Assembly (NCBI GenBank): GCA_028284805.1
Contig: JANQQZ010000006.1
Span: forward strand, 1-64,000
Direction of reading: 5' to 3'
Source of the DNA: Phycisphaerales bacterium
Lineage (GTDB): Bacteria; Planctomycetota; Phycisphaerae; Phycisphaerales; UBA1924
DNA length: 64,000 nt
Of this stretch, positions 35,536 through 43,447 are shown piece after piece. The first letter of the stretch is position 1. Every line of letters starts with the position of its first letter. The notes beneath the pieces were generated by a model. The model searched no databases. It was not told the DNA's origin and saw only the letters and a list, made by a program, of their open reading frames with translations. The position numbers and the translations under genes were made by a program.

Positions 35536-36006
35536 TTAGCGAGGCGCGATGTCCCGCCCGGCGAGCGACTCGAGCTCGCGGGCGATCAGGCGAATCAGCG
35601 CCGCCGACCGTCCGGGGTCATCAGGCTCGCCGAACGCGGCCTCGATCGTGATCGGCGATGTTCCTGGATCGATCGTTCCCAGGAAGCGGACCTGGGCGAC
35701 CTGCCCGTCCACCGCAAGAAGCGTGACCGTGCGTTCGCGGGTGGTTTCGGTCTCACGCTCGTCGCTGGACAGCGGGGCGACCGCGGCACGCGGCGCGGCG
35801 CGGTCGATCGCCGCGGGAATGTCGTCCCAGTCCCCCCGGACGGTCACGGTCCCAGCCGCCTCGCCAGAACGGGGGGGTGTGTTTGGTACCCCGGGGTTCG
35901 TGCACCCGCTCGGGACCACCAGGAGCCCGAGGGCGATCCAGAGTCGCAGCACGCCCGCGGATCGGCGGATTGGGTTCGAGTCGCCCCCGCCCGGCGTACG
36001 ATGCAT
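35536..36006 (-). CDS. Small lipoprotein, unknown
   Basis: The protein has 156 residues from MHRTPGGGDSNPIRRS, an Arg-containing n-region, then LRLWIALGLLVVPSGC with a lipobox cysteine at about 35. The mature part has TVTVRGDWDDIPAAIDRA, then VTLLAVDGQVAQVRFLGTIDP, and ends in a helix (ALIRLIARELESLAG). No family recognised. It is probably anchored to a membrane in the periplasm. The frame is open upstream, but that portion is antisense to the PhoH gene. It converges with phoR and diverges from phoH with an 85-bp gap. Confidence 0.68.
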   Translation of the reverse strand: MHRTPGGGDSNPIRRSAGVLRLWIALGLLVVPSGCTNPGVPNTPPRSGEAAGTVTVRGDWDDIPAAIDRAAPRAAVAPLSSDERETETTRERTVTLLAVDGQVAQVRFLGTIDPGTSPITIEAAFGEPDDPGRSAALIRLIARELESLAGRDIAPR

Positions 36007-36091
36007 GCTCCGATAGTCCGCGCACGTGACGGCGTGTCGGGAAGACGGAACGGAGATCCGCCGGCGGAGCCCGGCCCGGAGTTGACTCGGT

Positions 36092-37072
36092 TTGGACGTC
36101 ACGGTTCGCATCCCGGTGCTGGGTGATTGGGTCGGTGTGGCCGGCTCGGCCGATCGGAACCTGAAACTGATCCGCGAGGCACTCGGCGTCAGCATCGCCG
36201 CGCGCGATGGGGTTGTCCAGTTGACGGGCCCGGAATCGGGCGTCGCGGCAGCCAGCGCGGTGCTCGAAAAGCTGGGCGAGCAGGCGGGACAGCACCGCCT
36301 GCTCGATCGCCAGCAGGTGCTCGAACTGATCTCGGACATCACCACCCGGCAGTCCATGGCAGGCCCCCGCGCGACCGGCGCTCGCCCCAGCGGCACCGTC
36401 TCCTGGGAGGGCGAGCTGGACGTCTACGCCTCGGGCAAGCGCATCCGCCCTCGCTCGGACAATCAGCGCTACTACCTCGACGCGATCCGGACCAACGACT
36501 TGGTCTTCGGCGTGGGCCCGGCGGGCACGGGCAAGACGTACCTCGCGGTCGCCGCCGCGGTGCACCTGCTCAAGACCGACCGCGTCCGCAAGATCATCCT
36601 GGTCCGCCCTGCGGTCGAGGCGGGCGAGAAGCTGGGGTTCCTCCCGGGCGATCTGGAAGCGAAGGTGCACCCGTACCTCCGCCCGCTGCTCGACGCGCTG
36701 CACGACATGATCGACTTCGCAACGATCAGGCGGTTCATGGAGACCGACGTGCTCGAGATCGCGCCGCTGGCGTACATGCGAGGGCGGACACTGAACCATG
36801 CAGTTGTCATCCTCGACGAGGCCCAGAACACGACCGTGGCGCAGATGAAGATGTTCCTGACACGCCTCGGGGACGGGTCGAAGATGATCATCACAGGCGA
36901 CCCGACGCAGATCGATCTGCCCGATCCATCGACGAGCGGGCTCATCGACGCGGGGCGACGATTCCAGCGGACCAAGGGCGTCGGATTCGTCGCGCTCGAA
37001 CGGGCCGACGTGGTCCGGCACCCGCTCGTCCAGCGCATCATCGACGCCTACGGCGACGAGGGGCGGGGCTGA
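36092..37072 (+). CDS. PhoH-family ATPase
   Basis: The protein has 326 residues. The start is TTG (36092) with GGAG 10 nt upstream; no ATG in the right place is available. A small KH-like N-terminal domain (about 1-65) is followed by a linker and the PhoH ATPase with Walker A GPAGTGKTYLA and Walker B VVILDEAQN, and ITGDPTQIDLP later. PhoH-like (PhoL/YbeZ) proteins are RNA-linked ATPases normally encoded with ybeY and a 7TM-HD protein. Here the 7TM-HD gene follows 3 bp after the stop, but ybeY is missing from the expected position. It probably works in rRNA maturation or RNA turnover. Confidence 0.92.
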   Translation: MDVTVRIPVLGDWVGVAGSADRNLKLIREALGVSIAARDGVVQLTGPESGVAAASAVLEKLGEQAGQHRLLDRQQVLELISDITTRQSMAGPRATGARPSGTVSWEGELDVYASGKRIRPRSDNQRYYLDAIRTNDLVFGVGPAGTGKTYLAVAAAVHLLKTDRVRKIILVRPAVEAGEKLGFLPGDLEAKVHPYLRPLLDALHDMIDFATIRRFMETDVLEIAPLAYMRGRTLNHAVVILDEAQNTTVAQMKMFLTRLGDGSKMIITGDPTQIDLPDPSTSGLIDAGRRFQRTKGVGFVALERADVVRHPLVQRIIDAYGDEGRG

Positions 37073-37075
37073 TCG

Positions 37076-39397
37076 GTGGCCAAGCAGTCGTCGAGCAAGG
37101 GACACAAGCCGCCCGCGAAGGGCGCCCTCGGGGCGAGGGCTCGCACGCGCCGCAAGCTGGCCGTGCGCCGGCGGGGCATCTCGGCGACGGAACTCGCGAG
37201 CCTCCTGACGCGCTCCCCGGAGTTCGGCTGGGGCCTGGCGATCGGAGCGGTGTTCATCGTGCTGGCGACCGCGGTGATGGCGTGGTCCAGCTCGCGTCCG
37301 CTGCACGCGCCGGATCAGCCTGCACGGGAGACGGTGCTAGCCAGGGTCGCGGTCGAGGTCGTCGACGACTCCCGGACGGCGTTCGAGCGCGAGACCGCGC
37401 GCCAGCGGGTCCCGAGGGTCTACACGCCCGACGAGGCGCTGATGCGAGAGGCGCTCTCGACGCTGCGGAGCCTGCCGGGGATTGTTGGGCGAGCGGAGAA
37501 ACTCGATGAGGTCTCGCGCGACGACCGTCGGCGGTTCTCGATCAGCGAGGCATCGTTCGCTGTGCTCAAGTCTGCGGTGGAGGCAGACGGGCAGCCCAGC
37601 GACGCGTGGTCGAGCTGGGTCGTGGAGTTCGGGCAGCTGCTGCGTCGGCACCCGCTTCTGGATGGTGCGACGGCGCGCATGCAGTCGCAGTCTGTGTCGG
37701 ACCTCGTGCAGCTGACGCTGGTCGAGGGCCCGACACGCGTGGCGGCCTCATCGGTGATCGACCTCGATGACCCCGAGATGGTGACCGAGCGGGTCGGCGC
37801 ACTCGCGGCGCGATCGCGGTTCCCGGAAGCCGTGCGGCCAAGCGTGATCGCGGTACTCTCGGCGCTGGACGGCCCGACCTTCCGGTTCGACGCGGCCAAC
37901 ACGAGATCCCTGGAAGACACCGCCGAGGCGATGGTCGAGCCCGTGGTGACCACCACGCCCGCGGGCGCGCTGATCTTCAGGCGTGGAGAGCCGGTCACGC
38001 AGACACAGATCCGCCTGTTCGAGGCAGAAACTCAGCGGTTCGCCTCAGAAGGCCCCGCGTGGTCGCACAGGCTGCGTACGGCAGGGCTGTTCGTGACCGC
38101 GGCGTCGGTCGCGGCGGGCATCATGGGCTACGTGGGCCTCTACGCGCCCCGGATCAGGCGGAACCCGCAGCGGATGACGGCGCTGGCGGGGCTGCTGCTC
38201 GCGGGGCTCTGCGTCGCGGCCGTCGGTGTGGTCAGCGCGCCGGACCTGCGGGCGTTGGCGCTGCTCGGGCCGCCTGTGTTCGTGGCGGCCGTGCTGGCGA
38301 TCGCGTACGAGGGACGGCTGGCGCTTGCGCTTGGGAGCATGGTGTCGCTGCTGATCACCGTCGCGCTGCGCGAGCCCGCGCCGGTGCTGGCGGCGATGAT
38401 CGCCGGGGTTGTCGTCGCGGCGTGGCAGCTGAGCGAGCTGCGCGATCGTCGGTCGCTGATCCGGGCGGGCGTCACCATCGGCGCCTCGCTCGCGGTGGTC
38501 TTTGCCGGCGCCACGCTGGTCGGGCGCACGCCCGGCGCCGAGCCGAGGTGGCACCTGATCGCGGTCGGCGGGATGTGGGCCGCGTTCGCGGGCGTGCTGG
38601 TAATGGGGCTGACGCTCTTCATCCTGCCCGCGCTCGAGCGTCTGTTCGATATCACAACCGGGATGACGCTGATCGAGCTGCGCGATCCGAAGCAGCCTCT
38701 GCTCCGCGAGCTGCAACGCCGAGCCCCCGGGACGTACAACCACTCGCTGAACGTGGCTTCGATCAGCGAGCAGGCGGCCGAGGCGATCGGCGCCGACTCA
38801 CTGCTGACCTACGCGGGCGTGCTCTACCACGACATCGGCAAGATGAACAAGCCCGAGTACTTCGTGGAGAACCAGTCGGGCGGTCCCAACAAGCACGACA
38901 AGCTCAGCCCGGCGATGTCTCTGCTCGTGATCGTGGGGCACGTCAAGGACGGGCTGGAACTCGCCAAGGAGTTCGGCCTGCCCAGGCGTCTGCACCACTT
39001 CATCGAGGCGCACCACGGGACCACGCTCGTGGAGTACTTCTATGAGCGGGCGCGCAAGGCTGCCATCGAGCAGGAAGAGGCTTCGGGTCAGGCCGACGAG
39101 ATGCCCGAAGAGGTCGAGTACCGCTACCCGGGTCCGAAGCCCCAGACAAAGGAAGTGGCGATCGTCATGATCGCCGACGCGGTCGAGAGCGCAACACGCA
39201 CCATGCCCGAGCCGACGCCCAGCCGGATCGAGAGCCTCGTGCACTCGATCGCCCGCAAGAGGCTTGAGGACGGGCAGTTCGACGAGTGCGGCCTGACGCT
39301 CAAAGAGCTCCACACCATCACCGAGTCGATCGCCAAGAGCGTGACCGCGATCTATCACGGGCGGATCTCCTACCCGGGCACCGCCGCGGCCAGGTAA
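37076..39397 (+). CDS. 7TM-HD phosphohydrolase (PgpH-like)
   Basis: The protein has 773 residues with a GTG start 3 bp after phoH. A basic cytosolic tail precedes one membrane span (about 53-70), then a large extracytosolic 7TMR-HDED domain (about 75-330; RVPRVYTPDEAL), a block of seven spans (about 335-520) and a cytosolic HD domain (about 560-760) containing RRAPGTYNHSLNVASISEQAA, YHDIGKMNKPEYF and HHFIEAHHGTT. PgpH proteins of this plan cleave c-di-AMP. Whether this organism makes c-di-AMP is not shown here. A short loop with Gly/Asp-rich text between HD helices is normal. It is well placed as the partner of PhoH. Confidence 0.92.
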   Translation: MAKQSSSKGHKPPAKGALGARARTRRKLAVRRRGISATELASLLTRSPEFGWGLAIGAVFIVLATAVMAWSSSRPLHAPDQPARETVLARVAVEVVDDSRTAFERETARQRVPRVYTPDEALMREALSTLRSLPGIVGRAEKLDEVSRDDRRRFSISEASFAVLKSAVEADGQPSDAWSSWVVEFGQLLRRHPLLDGATARMQSQSVSDLVQLTLVEGPTRVAASSVIDLDDPEMVTERVGALAARSRFPEAVRPSVIAVLSALDGPTFRFDAANTRSLEDTAEAMVEPVVTTTPAGALIFRRGEPVTQTQIRLFEAETQRFASEGPAWSHRLRTAGLFVTAASVAAGIMGYVGLYAPRIRRNPQRMTALAGLLLAGLCVAAVGVVSAPDLRALALLGPPVFVAAVLAIAYEGRLALALGSMVSLLITVALREPAPVLAAMIAGVVVAAWQLSELRDRRSLIRAGVTIGASLAVVFAGATLVGRTPGAEPRWHLIAVGGMWAAFAGVLVMGLTLFILPALERLFDITTGMTLIELRDPKQPLLRELQRRAPGTYNHSLNVASISEQAAEAIGADSLLTYAGVLYHDIGKMNKPEYFVENQSGGPNKHDKLSPAMSLLVIVGHVKDGLELAKEFGLPRRLHHFIEAHHGTTLVEYFYERARKAAIEQEEASGQADEMPEEVEYRYPGPKPQTKEVAIVMIADAVESATRTMPEPTPSRIESLVHSIARKRLEDGQFDECGLTLKELHTITESIAKSVTAIYHGRISYPGTAAAR

Positions 39398-39447
39398 CAA
39401 CAATTCGTAAACAACCGCGCCGGACAATCGCGTATGCTTATGTGAGC

Positions 39448-39795
39448 ATGCTCGACCGCCTCTGGCTCATCGCGTTGCTCCTCGTGCACTCGTTCGCCTT
39501 CCCTTGCATCGGGCGTGCGATGCCCCCCAGCGCGTGCGGGCCGATCCCGGCTGCCCACACCTGCGAGGGCTGCGTGTGCGGCGCCGCCTGCGACTGTGCT
39601 GCGACGGAGCCAGACGAAGAGCAGCCTCGCGAGGCGATTCCGACCCGACCCGCGGAGGTTGTGTCGCTGATGGCTTCACCGGTCCGAGCGGTTGCCCGGT
39701 CGATGCAGCCGCGGAGGCAGACCGCGTGTGTGACCGACCCGCGCGCCGAGCCCTTGGGCCGAGCGCTCGCGTTTCTGTGTGTCTGGCAAACGTAG
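39448..39795 (+). CDS. Small secreted Cys-rich protein
   Basis: The protein has 115 residues from MLDRLWLIALLLVHSFAF. A signal peptide ends around CIGRA. The mature start has a dense cysteine group, CGPIPAAHTCEGCVCGAACDC, suited to binding soft metals or forming disulfides. The rest is Arg/Pro-rich with one further Cys pair near the end (FLCVW). The start is preceded by TGTGAGC, a weak ribosome site. It lies 82 bp before the HMA lipoprotein gene and reads like the first gene of a metal-handling operon. No family recognised. Confidence 0.6.
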   Translation: MLDRLWLIALLLVHSFAFPCIGRAMPPSACGPIPAAHTCEGCVCGAACDCAATEPDEEQPREAIPTRPAEVVSLMASPVRAVARSMQPRRQTACVTDPRAEPLGRALAFLCVWQT

Positions 39796-39877
39796 ACCTG
39801 AGCTCTCGCGCGACAAGTGCGCGCAGAGCTATCGCTACCTGTTTGCCAATTCACCTCACACACACAGGAGATCCACC

Positions 39878-40222
39878 ATGCTGTCCTTCCGTTCCACCGT
39901 GACGATCGCGGCAGTTTTGCTCTCGCTGCTCGCTGTTTCCCTTGGCGCGGGCTGCGCGACGCAGCCCTTGGGCGTGATGCCCGAGCAGTTCGACACGGGC
40001 CAAGCTTCTGCCCAGGTCGCGGGGTTGAGTTGCCCGCTCTGCGCCGAGAGCCTCATCGCGACCGTCCAGGGAGTCGATGGCGTCGAAGCCGCATCGCTCG
40101 ACCTTGAAGCGGGGCTGCTGACCATGACGTTCGGCAAGGTGCCTCCCTCGCCTGCCGACGTCGCGCGATCGATCGAAGACGCGGGCTTCACACTCGTCAG
40201 CTTTGGGCTCGCGACAAACTGA
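39878..40222 (+). CDS. Lipoprotein with heavy-metal-associated (HMA) domain
   Basis: The protein has 114 residues; AGGAG precedes the ATG. The signal peptide ends in LGAGC (C26), a clear lipobox. The mature part is one HMA fold (about 44-110): AQVAGLSCPLCAESLIATVQ with metal-binding C52-P-L-C55, VDGVEAASLDLEAG and the final DVARSIEDAGF. Usual HMA domains have MxCxxC; here the first position is Leu-Ser. It likely captures Cu, Hg or a similar ion outside the inner membrane. The stop overlaps the ATG of the outer-membrane protein gene (TGATG), so the two are made together. Confidence 0.88.
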   Translation: MLSFRSTVTIAAVLLSLLAVSLGAGCATQPLGVMPEQFDTGQASAQVAGLSCPLCAESLIATVQGVDGVEAASLDLEAGLLTMTFGKVPPSPADVARSIEDAGFTLVSFGLATN

Positions 40223-41064
40223 TGCTTGTTCCGAAACGAACTTTGCTCGCCGCGCTGCTGGCATGCACGCTCACCACCGACGACGTGCGCGCACAACAGC
40301 CAACGAACTCGCCCTCGGCCACGATGCCGGCGCCGGGGCTGCTGTCGCTTCGAGTGATGGTCCGCTACAACCGTTTCGGCGACGACCCGACCGGCGCGGG
40401 GCGGCGCGTCGATGCGTTTCGCCAGATGCTGCACGGGACCTATGGCATCGTTCCGGGCTTGGTCGCGTTCGGTGAAACGGCGCTCGAGCAGGAGAAGATC
40501 GACGCACCCGGCTCTGACGACGGCACACAGTCTGGCCTCGCCGACACGGTACTCGGTGTGCGTTACCGGTTCCTCCGCCATGACACGGGGCCCATCGACA
40601 CGCTGCGGATGGCGGTGCAAGCCGCGGCTCGGCTGCCCACGGGTGCGAACGCGTTCTCGACCGATACGGTCACCCCCTCGATCGGCATCAACCTGACCAT
40701 GATCCGGGGTCGGCACGGGCTTAACGCGACCGCGAAGTATGTGCTCACGACCGGCAGCACACCGCAGCAGCTGTACCCGGGTGATGGGCGGGCGGATCTC
40801 GTTCGCGTGTCGGCAACGCACCTCTACCGGCTTGCGCCCGCGAGCTATGCCGAGTCGAGCGGCGACGCGTGGTTCACTCAGCTCGAGCTGATCGGCTCGG
40901 CCGAGACGAACGGCGACGTGAGCCTCGAGATCGCCCCAGGCGTCCTGTACGAAGCCAGGCGATGGGCGGGCGAGGCATCGGTCCTGTTGCCGATCGCGGA
41001 GGATCTCGAGCATCGCCCCCGCCGAGAACTCGGGATCGCACTCGGTATCCGGCTGCTGTTCTGA
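40222..41064 (+). CDS. Outer-membrane beta-barrel protein
   Basis: The protein has 280 residues with a signal peptide ending near VRAQ. The body alternates hydrophobic and polar residues in barrel-like strands: LLSLRVMVRYNRFGDD, GLADTVLGVRYRFL, MAVQAAARLPTGANAF, SIGINLTMIRGRHGLNATAKYVL, ending with LGIALGIRLLF (aromatic/aliphatic C-terminal strand). It resembles outer-membrane proteins of the MetA/transporter type. It is translationally coupled to the HMA lipoprotein and 65 bp before an ECF sigma gene. A role in metal transport across, or sensing at, the outer membrane is inferred. Confidence 0.78.
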   Translation: MLVPKRTLLAALLACTLTTDDVRAQQPTNSPSATMPAPGLLSLRVMVRYNRFGDDPTGAGRRVDAFRQMLHGTYGIVPGLVAFGETALEQEKIDAPGSDDGTQSGLADTVLGVRYRFLRHDTGPIDTLRMAVQAAARLPTGANAFSTDTVTPSIGINLTMIRGRHGLNATAKYVLTTGSTPQQLYPGDGRADLVRVSATHLYRLAPASYAESSGDAWFTQLELIGSAETNGDVSLEIAPGVLYEARRWAGEASVLLPIAEDLEHRPRRELGIALGIRLLF

Positions 41065-41129
41065 GAGTTTTCCGCCTTCTCCGCGAACCGACCCGCCCCC
41101 GAGGCGGTCTGAATGAGCGGAGAACGTTC

Positions 41130-41723
41130 GTGACGACCGACCCGGGCTCGCTTCAGATCGACGGTTCCGAAACGCCGCCAAGCGACGAGATGCTGCTCGC
41201 GCGGTTCGTGTCGGGGGATGACGAAGCGCTGGGCGAGCTCGCGGGTCGGCACGAGCGCGCGATGATCGGTCTGGCTCGGGGTCTGGTCGGGAGTGACGAG
41301 CTCGCGCGCGAGGCGGTGCAGGAGACCTGGGTCCGCGTCATCCGCTTCGCGGGCACATACGACGGCAGGGCGAGCGTGAAGACCTGGATGTACACGATCC
41401 TGACGAACAAGTGCCGAGACATGCGCACGACTGAGCGATCGCGAACGCGTCGCGAGCACACACGTCGCTCGCCAGAACCCGCAGGCGAGCGCGGGGCGGT
41501 CGACCCCCGTGTGAGTGAGGCAGTGAGCGAGTTGGAAGAGCCCGGGCGCGAGACGCTGGTGCTCTGCTTCTGCCGGGGCATGTCGCACAGCCAGGCGGCA
41601 GAGATCCTGGGCGTGCCGATCGGAACGGTGAAGAGCCGGGTGCACAAGGCCATCGCCCGCCTGCGCGAACGCCTGGGGGTGGAAGCCGGTCTCAGGGCAC
41701 AGAGCGGGGAGGTGTCGGCATGA
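41130..41723 (+). CDS. ECF-family RNA polymerase sigma factor (RpoE-like)
   Basis: The protein has 197 residues with a GTG start; GGAG lies 7 nt upstream. Region 2: MLLARFVSGDDEALGELAGRH, LAREAVQETWVRVIRFAGTYD, SVKTWMYTILTNKCRD. Region 4: RETLVLCFCRGMSHSQAAEILG and VPIGTVKSRVHKAIARLRERL. This is a classical RpoE-like ECF sigma factor, distinct from the planctomycete-kinase type at 10.6-11.1 kb. It overlaps the next gene (an anti-sigma-like membrane protein) by ATGA, the normal sigma/anti-sigma order. It probably controls the metal-handling genes upstream. Envelope or metal stress is the likely signal (inferred). Confidence 0.93.
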   Translation: MTTDPGSLQIDGSETPPSDEMLLARFVSGDDEALGELAGRHERAMIGLARGLVGSDELAREAVQETWVRVIRFAGTYDGRASVKTWMYTILTNKCRDMRTTERSRTRREHTRRSPEPAGERGAVDPRVSEAVSELEEPGRETLVLCFCRGMSHSQAAEILGVPIGTVKSRVHKAIARLRERLGVEAGLRAQSGEVSA

Positions 41724-43039
41724 GCGACCAACCGAACCCCATGACAGAGCGTGACCTCGAACGCGAGCTGGTGCAGATGACCGAGCCCACGACCGAACCG
41801 AGCGAGCTCTGGCGCGAGGCGCTGCAGCGGGTTCGGCGCGAACGCGGGCGCGGCACGCGGCGGATCCCGGGGCGGAGACGCATCGGACGGGCGACCGGGA
41901 TCGGTGCGCTGGTCACCGCCTCACTCGCGCTCGCAGTGAGTGTCTTCGTCTGGCCGGGTTCGGAATCGGAACCGGTCGTCTTGCCCGAGACGGCCGCGGC
42001 GGCGTCCGCGCCGATCTCGTCTGGGATGGACATCACGCGCGCACTTGATCGGATGCTGCCGCAATCGGCGAGCGTCCGTCGCGATGCCGAACTGAATCGG
42101 CAGTTGCAATCGCTCCAGGACGGGAGAGCGGCATTCGGCTCGTACGATGCCCAGATCGATCTGCGGAGTCGCGCAGACGGCCGATCCCTCAACCTCGCAA
42201 GCGATGAATCGGCGGACATGCGCCCCTCCCGGACACCGATGCCCGCGGCCCCGGCCGAGCCTCAAAGTCCGGCGACGCTGCTCGAGGGCGACGCGGTCTC
42301 TGTGACCGGCAGCGCGGCGGGCACAATGGGTCGTCCCGCGTGGCGCCTGCTCGAACGGCGCGCCGATGTCGGCATCCGCGTGCAAGACGTCGCATCGACC
42401 GCCTCGGCTGTGGAGACCATCGCCGATACAAACGCCGGTGAGTTCGTCAGCGAGCGAAGCGTCCAGGGCGAGGGGCACCGGGCCAAGGCGGGCATCGTGA
42501 TGCGGGTCGCGGCGGATCGGTACGACGCCGTGCTCGAGCAGGTTTCGGCGCTCGGGGCGGTGGTCTCGTCCGAAGCTCGTGCCGATGACCTCTCGCTCAT
42601 GGCGGACGATCTCGACGTCCGCATGCTCTCGGCCGAGAAGACGGAGCGGGACTACTCCGACCTCTACCACAACTACGGGACCTCGGAACGCAACGAGGCG
42701 GAGGGACTGATCCGTCAGTCCGCGGGGGCTCGCTCGGAGGTGAACCGGCTCATGGCGGAGCGGGCCAAACTCGTGGATCGCGCGGCGTGGTCAACGGTCC
42801 GCGTGCTCATCGTCGCCGACCCGCCCCCGAGACCGCCTCGCACCAACTCACAGCCTCGTTCGAAGTCATTTCTCGCGAAGGTCATCGACGAGGCCCGAGA
42901 GGCCGGACACAACGCGGGGCACGGGGTGCTCGTGATCATCCGCGCGGCGACCGTCGCCCTGCCCACGGCGGCGGTGCTGGTGCCGCTGGGGCTTCTGCTG
43001 TGGTGGAGGCTCCGGAAGCGGTCAGGCGGGGGCGAGTGA
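41720..43039 (+). CDS. Membrane anti-sigma-like protein with DUF4349
   Basis: The protein has 439 residues. Residues 1-55 are cytosolic and helical (LERELVQMTEPTTEPSELW), as in short anti-sigma domains. A membrane span at about 60-78 leads to a disordered extracytosolic linker, then a DUF4349 domain (about 205-370) with VQDVASTASAVETIADTNAG, VMRVAADRYDAVLEQV and a coiled coil (LMADDLDVRMLSAEKTERD). A second span near 405-428 ends in a basic tail. DUF4349 proteins often accompany ECF sigma factors. The ATGA overlap with the sigma gene supports the role. The stop runs 18 bp into the converging OsmC gene. Confidence 0.85.
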   Translation: MSDQPNPMTERDLERELVQMTEPTTEPSELWREALQRVRRERGRGTRRIPGRRRIGRATGIGALVTASLALAVSVFVWPGSESEPVVLPETAAAASAPISSGMDITRALDRMLPQSASVRRDAELNRQLQSLQDGRAAFGSYDAQIDLRSRADGRSLNLASDESADMRPSRTPMPAAPAEPQSPATLLEGDAVSVTGSAAGTMGRPAWRLLERRADVGIRVQDVASTASAVETIADTNAGEFVSERSVQGEGHRAKAGIVMRVAADRYDAVLEQVSALGAVVSSEARADDLSLMADDLDVRMLSAEKTERDYSDLYHNYGTSERNEAEGLIRQSAGARSEVNRLMAERAKLVDRAAWSTVRVLIVADPPPRPPRTNSQPRSKSFLAKVIDEAREAGHNAGHGVLVIIRAATVALPTAAVLVPLGLLLWWRLRKRSGGGE

Positions 43040-43447
43040 CGACTCCACCACCGTCTCACCCACGAGCATCTGATGCACGGGGCATTTGGCGGTGATCTCG
43101 TAGATGCGTTTTCGCTGCTCGTCGTCCAGGTCGCCCTTGAGCTGCACGTCGCACTCGAAGACATCGCGCGGCTTGCCGTCGATCGTCTTGCGGACATGAC
43201 GCACGTCGACGCGGATGGCCTCGAGGGGCCAGCCCTTTCGATTGGCGTACATCTTGGCGGTGATGGTCTTGCACGACGCGAGCGCCCCCGTGAGCTGAGC
43301 GACGGGCGAGGCGCCGAGGTCCTTTCCTCCGTGCTCGCCCGGTGCGTCGCTCACCTGAACGAACCGCGGCTCGTTCCCGATGTGGACCTCGGTCCGGAAG
43401 GGCTCGACGCCCGTGACCGCGGATGCCTCGTGCAGCGTGTCACTCAT
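43022..43447 (-). CDS. OsmC-family protein
   Basis: The protein has 141 residues. OsmC/Ohr proteins reduce organic hydroperoxides with two cysteines; here C59 (LASCKTITAKMYANRKGWPLE in order) and C122 (KCPVHQML) are at the expected places. VHIGNEPRFVQVSDAPGEHG and GGKDLGASPVAQL fit the YhfA/OsmC subgroup. It acts in the cytoplasm. The ATG overlaps the stop of recQ by 4 bp (same strand, recQ upstream), and its own 3' end overlaps the tail of the DUF4349 gene on the other strand by 18 bp. Confidence 0.93.
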   Translation of the reverse strand: MSDTLHEASAVTGVEPFRTEVHIGNEPRFVQVSDAPGEHGGKDLGASPVAQLTGALASCKTITAKMYANRKGWPLEAIRVDVRHVRKTIDGKPRDVFECDVQLKGDLDDEQRKRIYEITAKCPVHQMLVGETVVESSLAPA

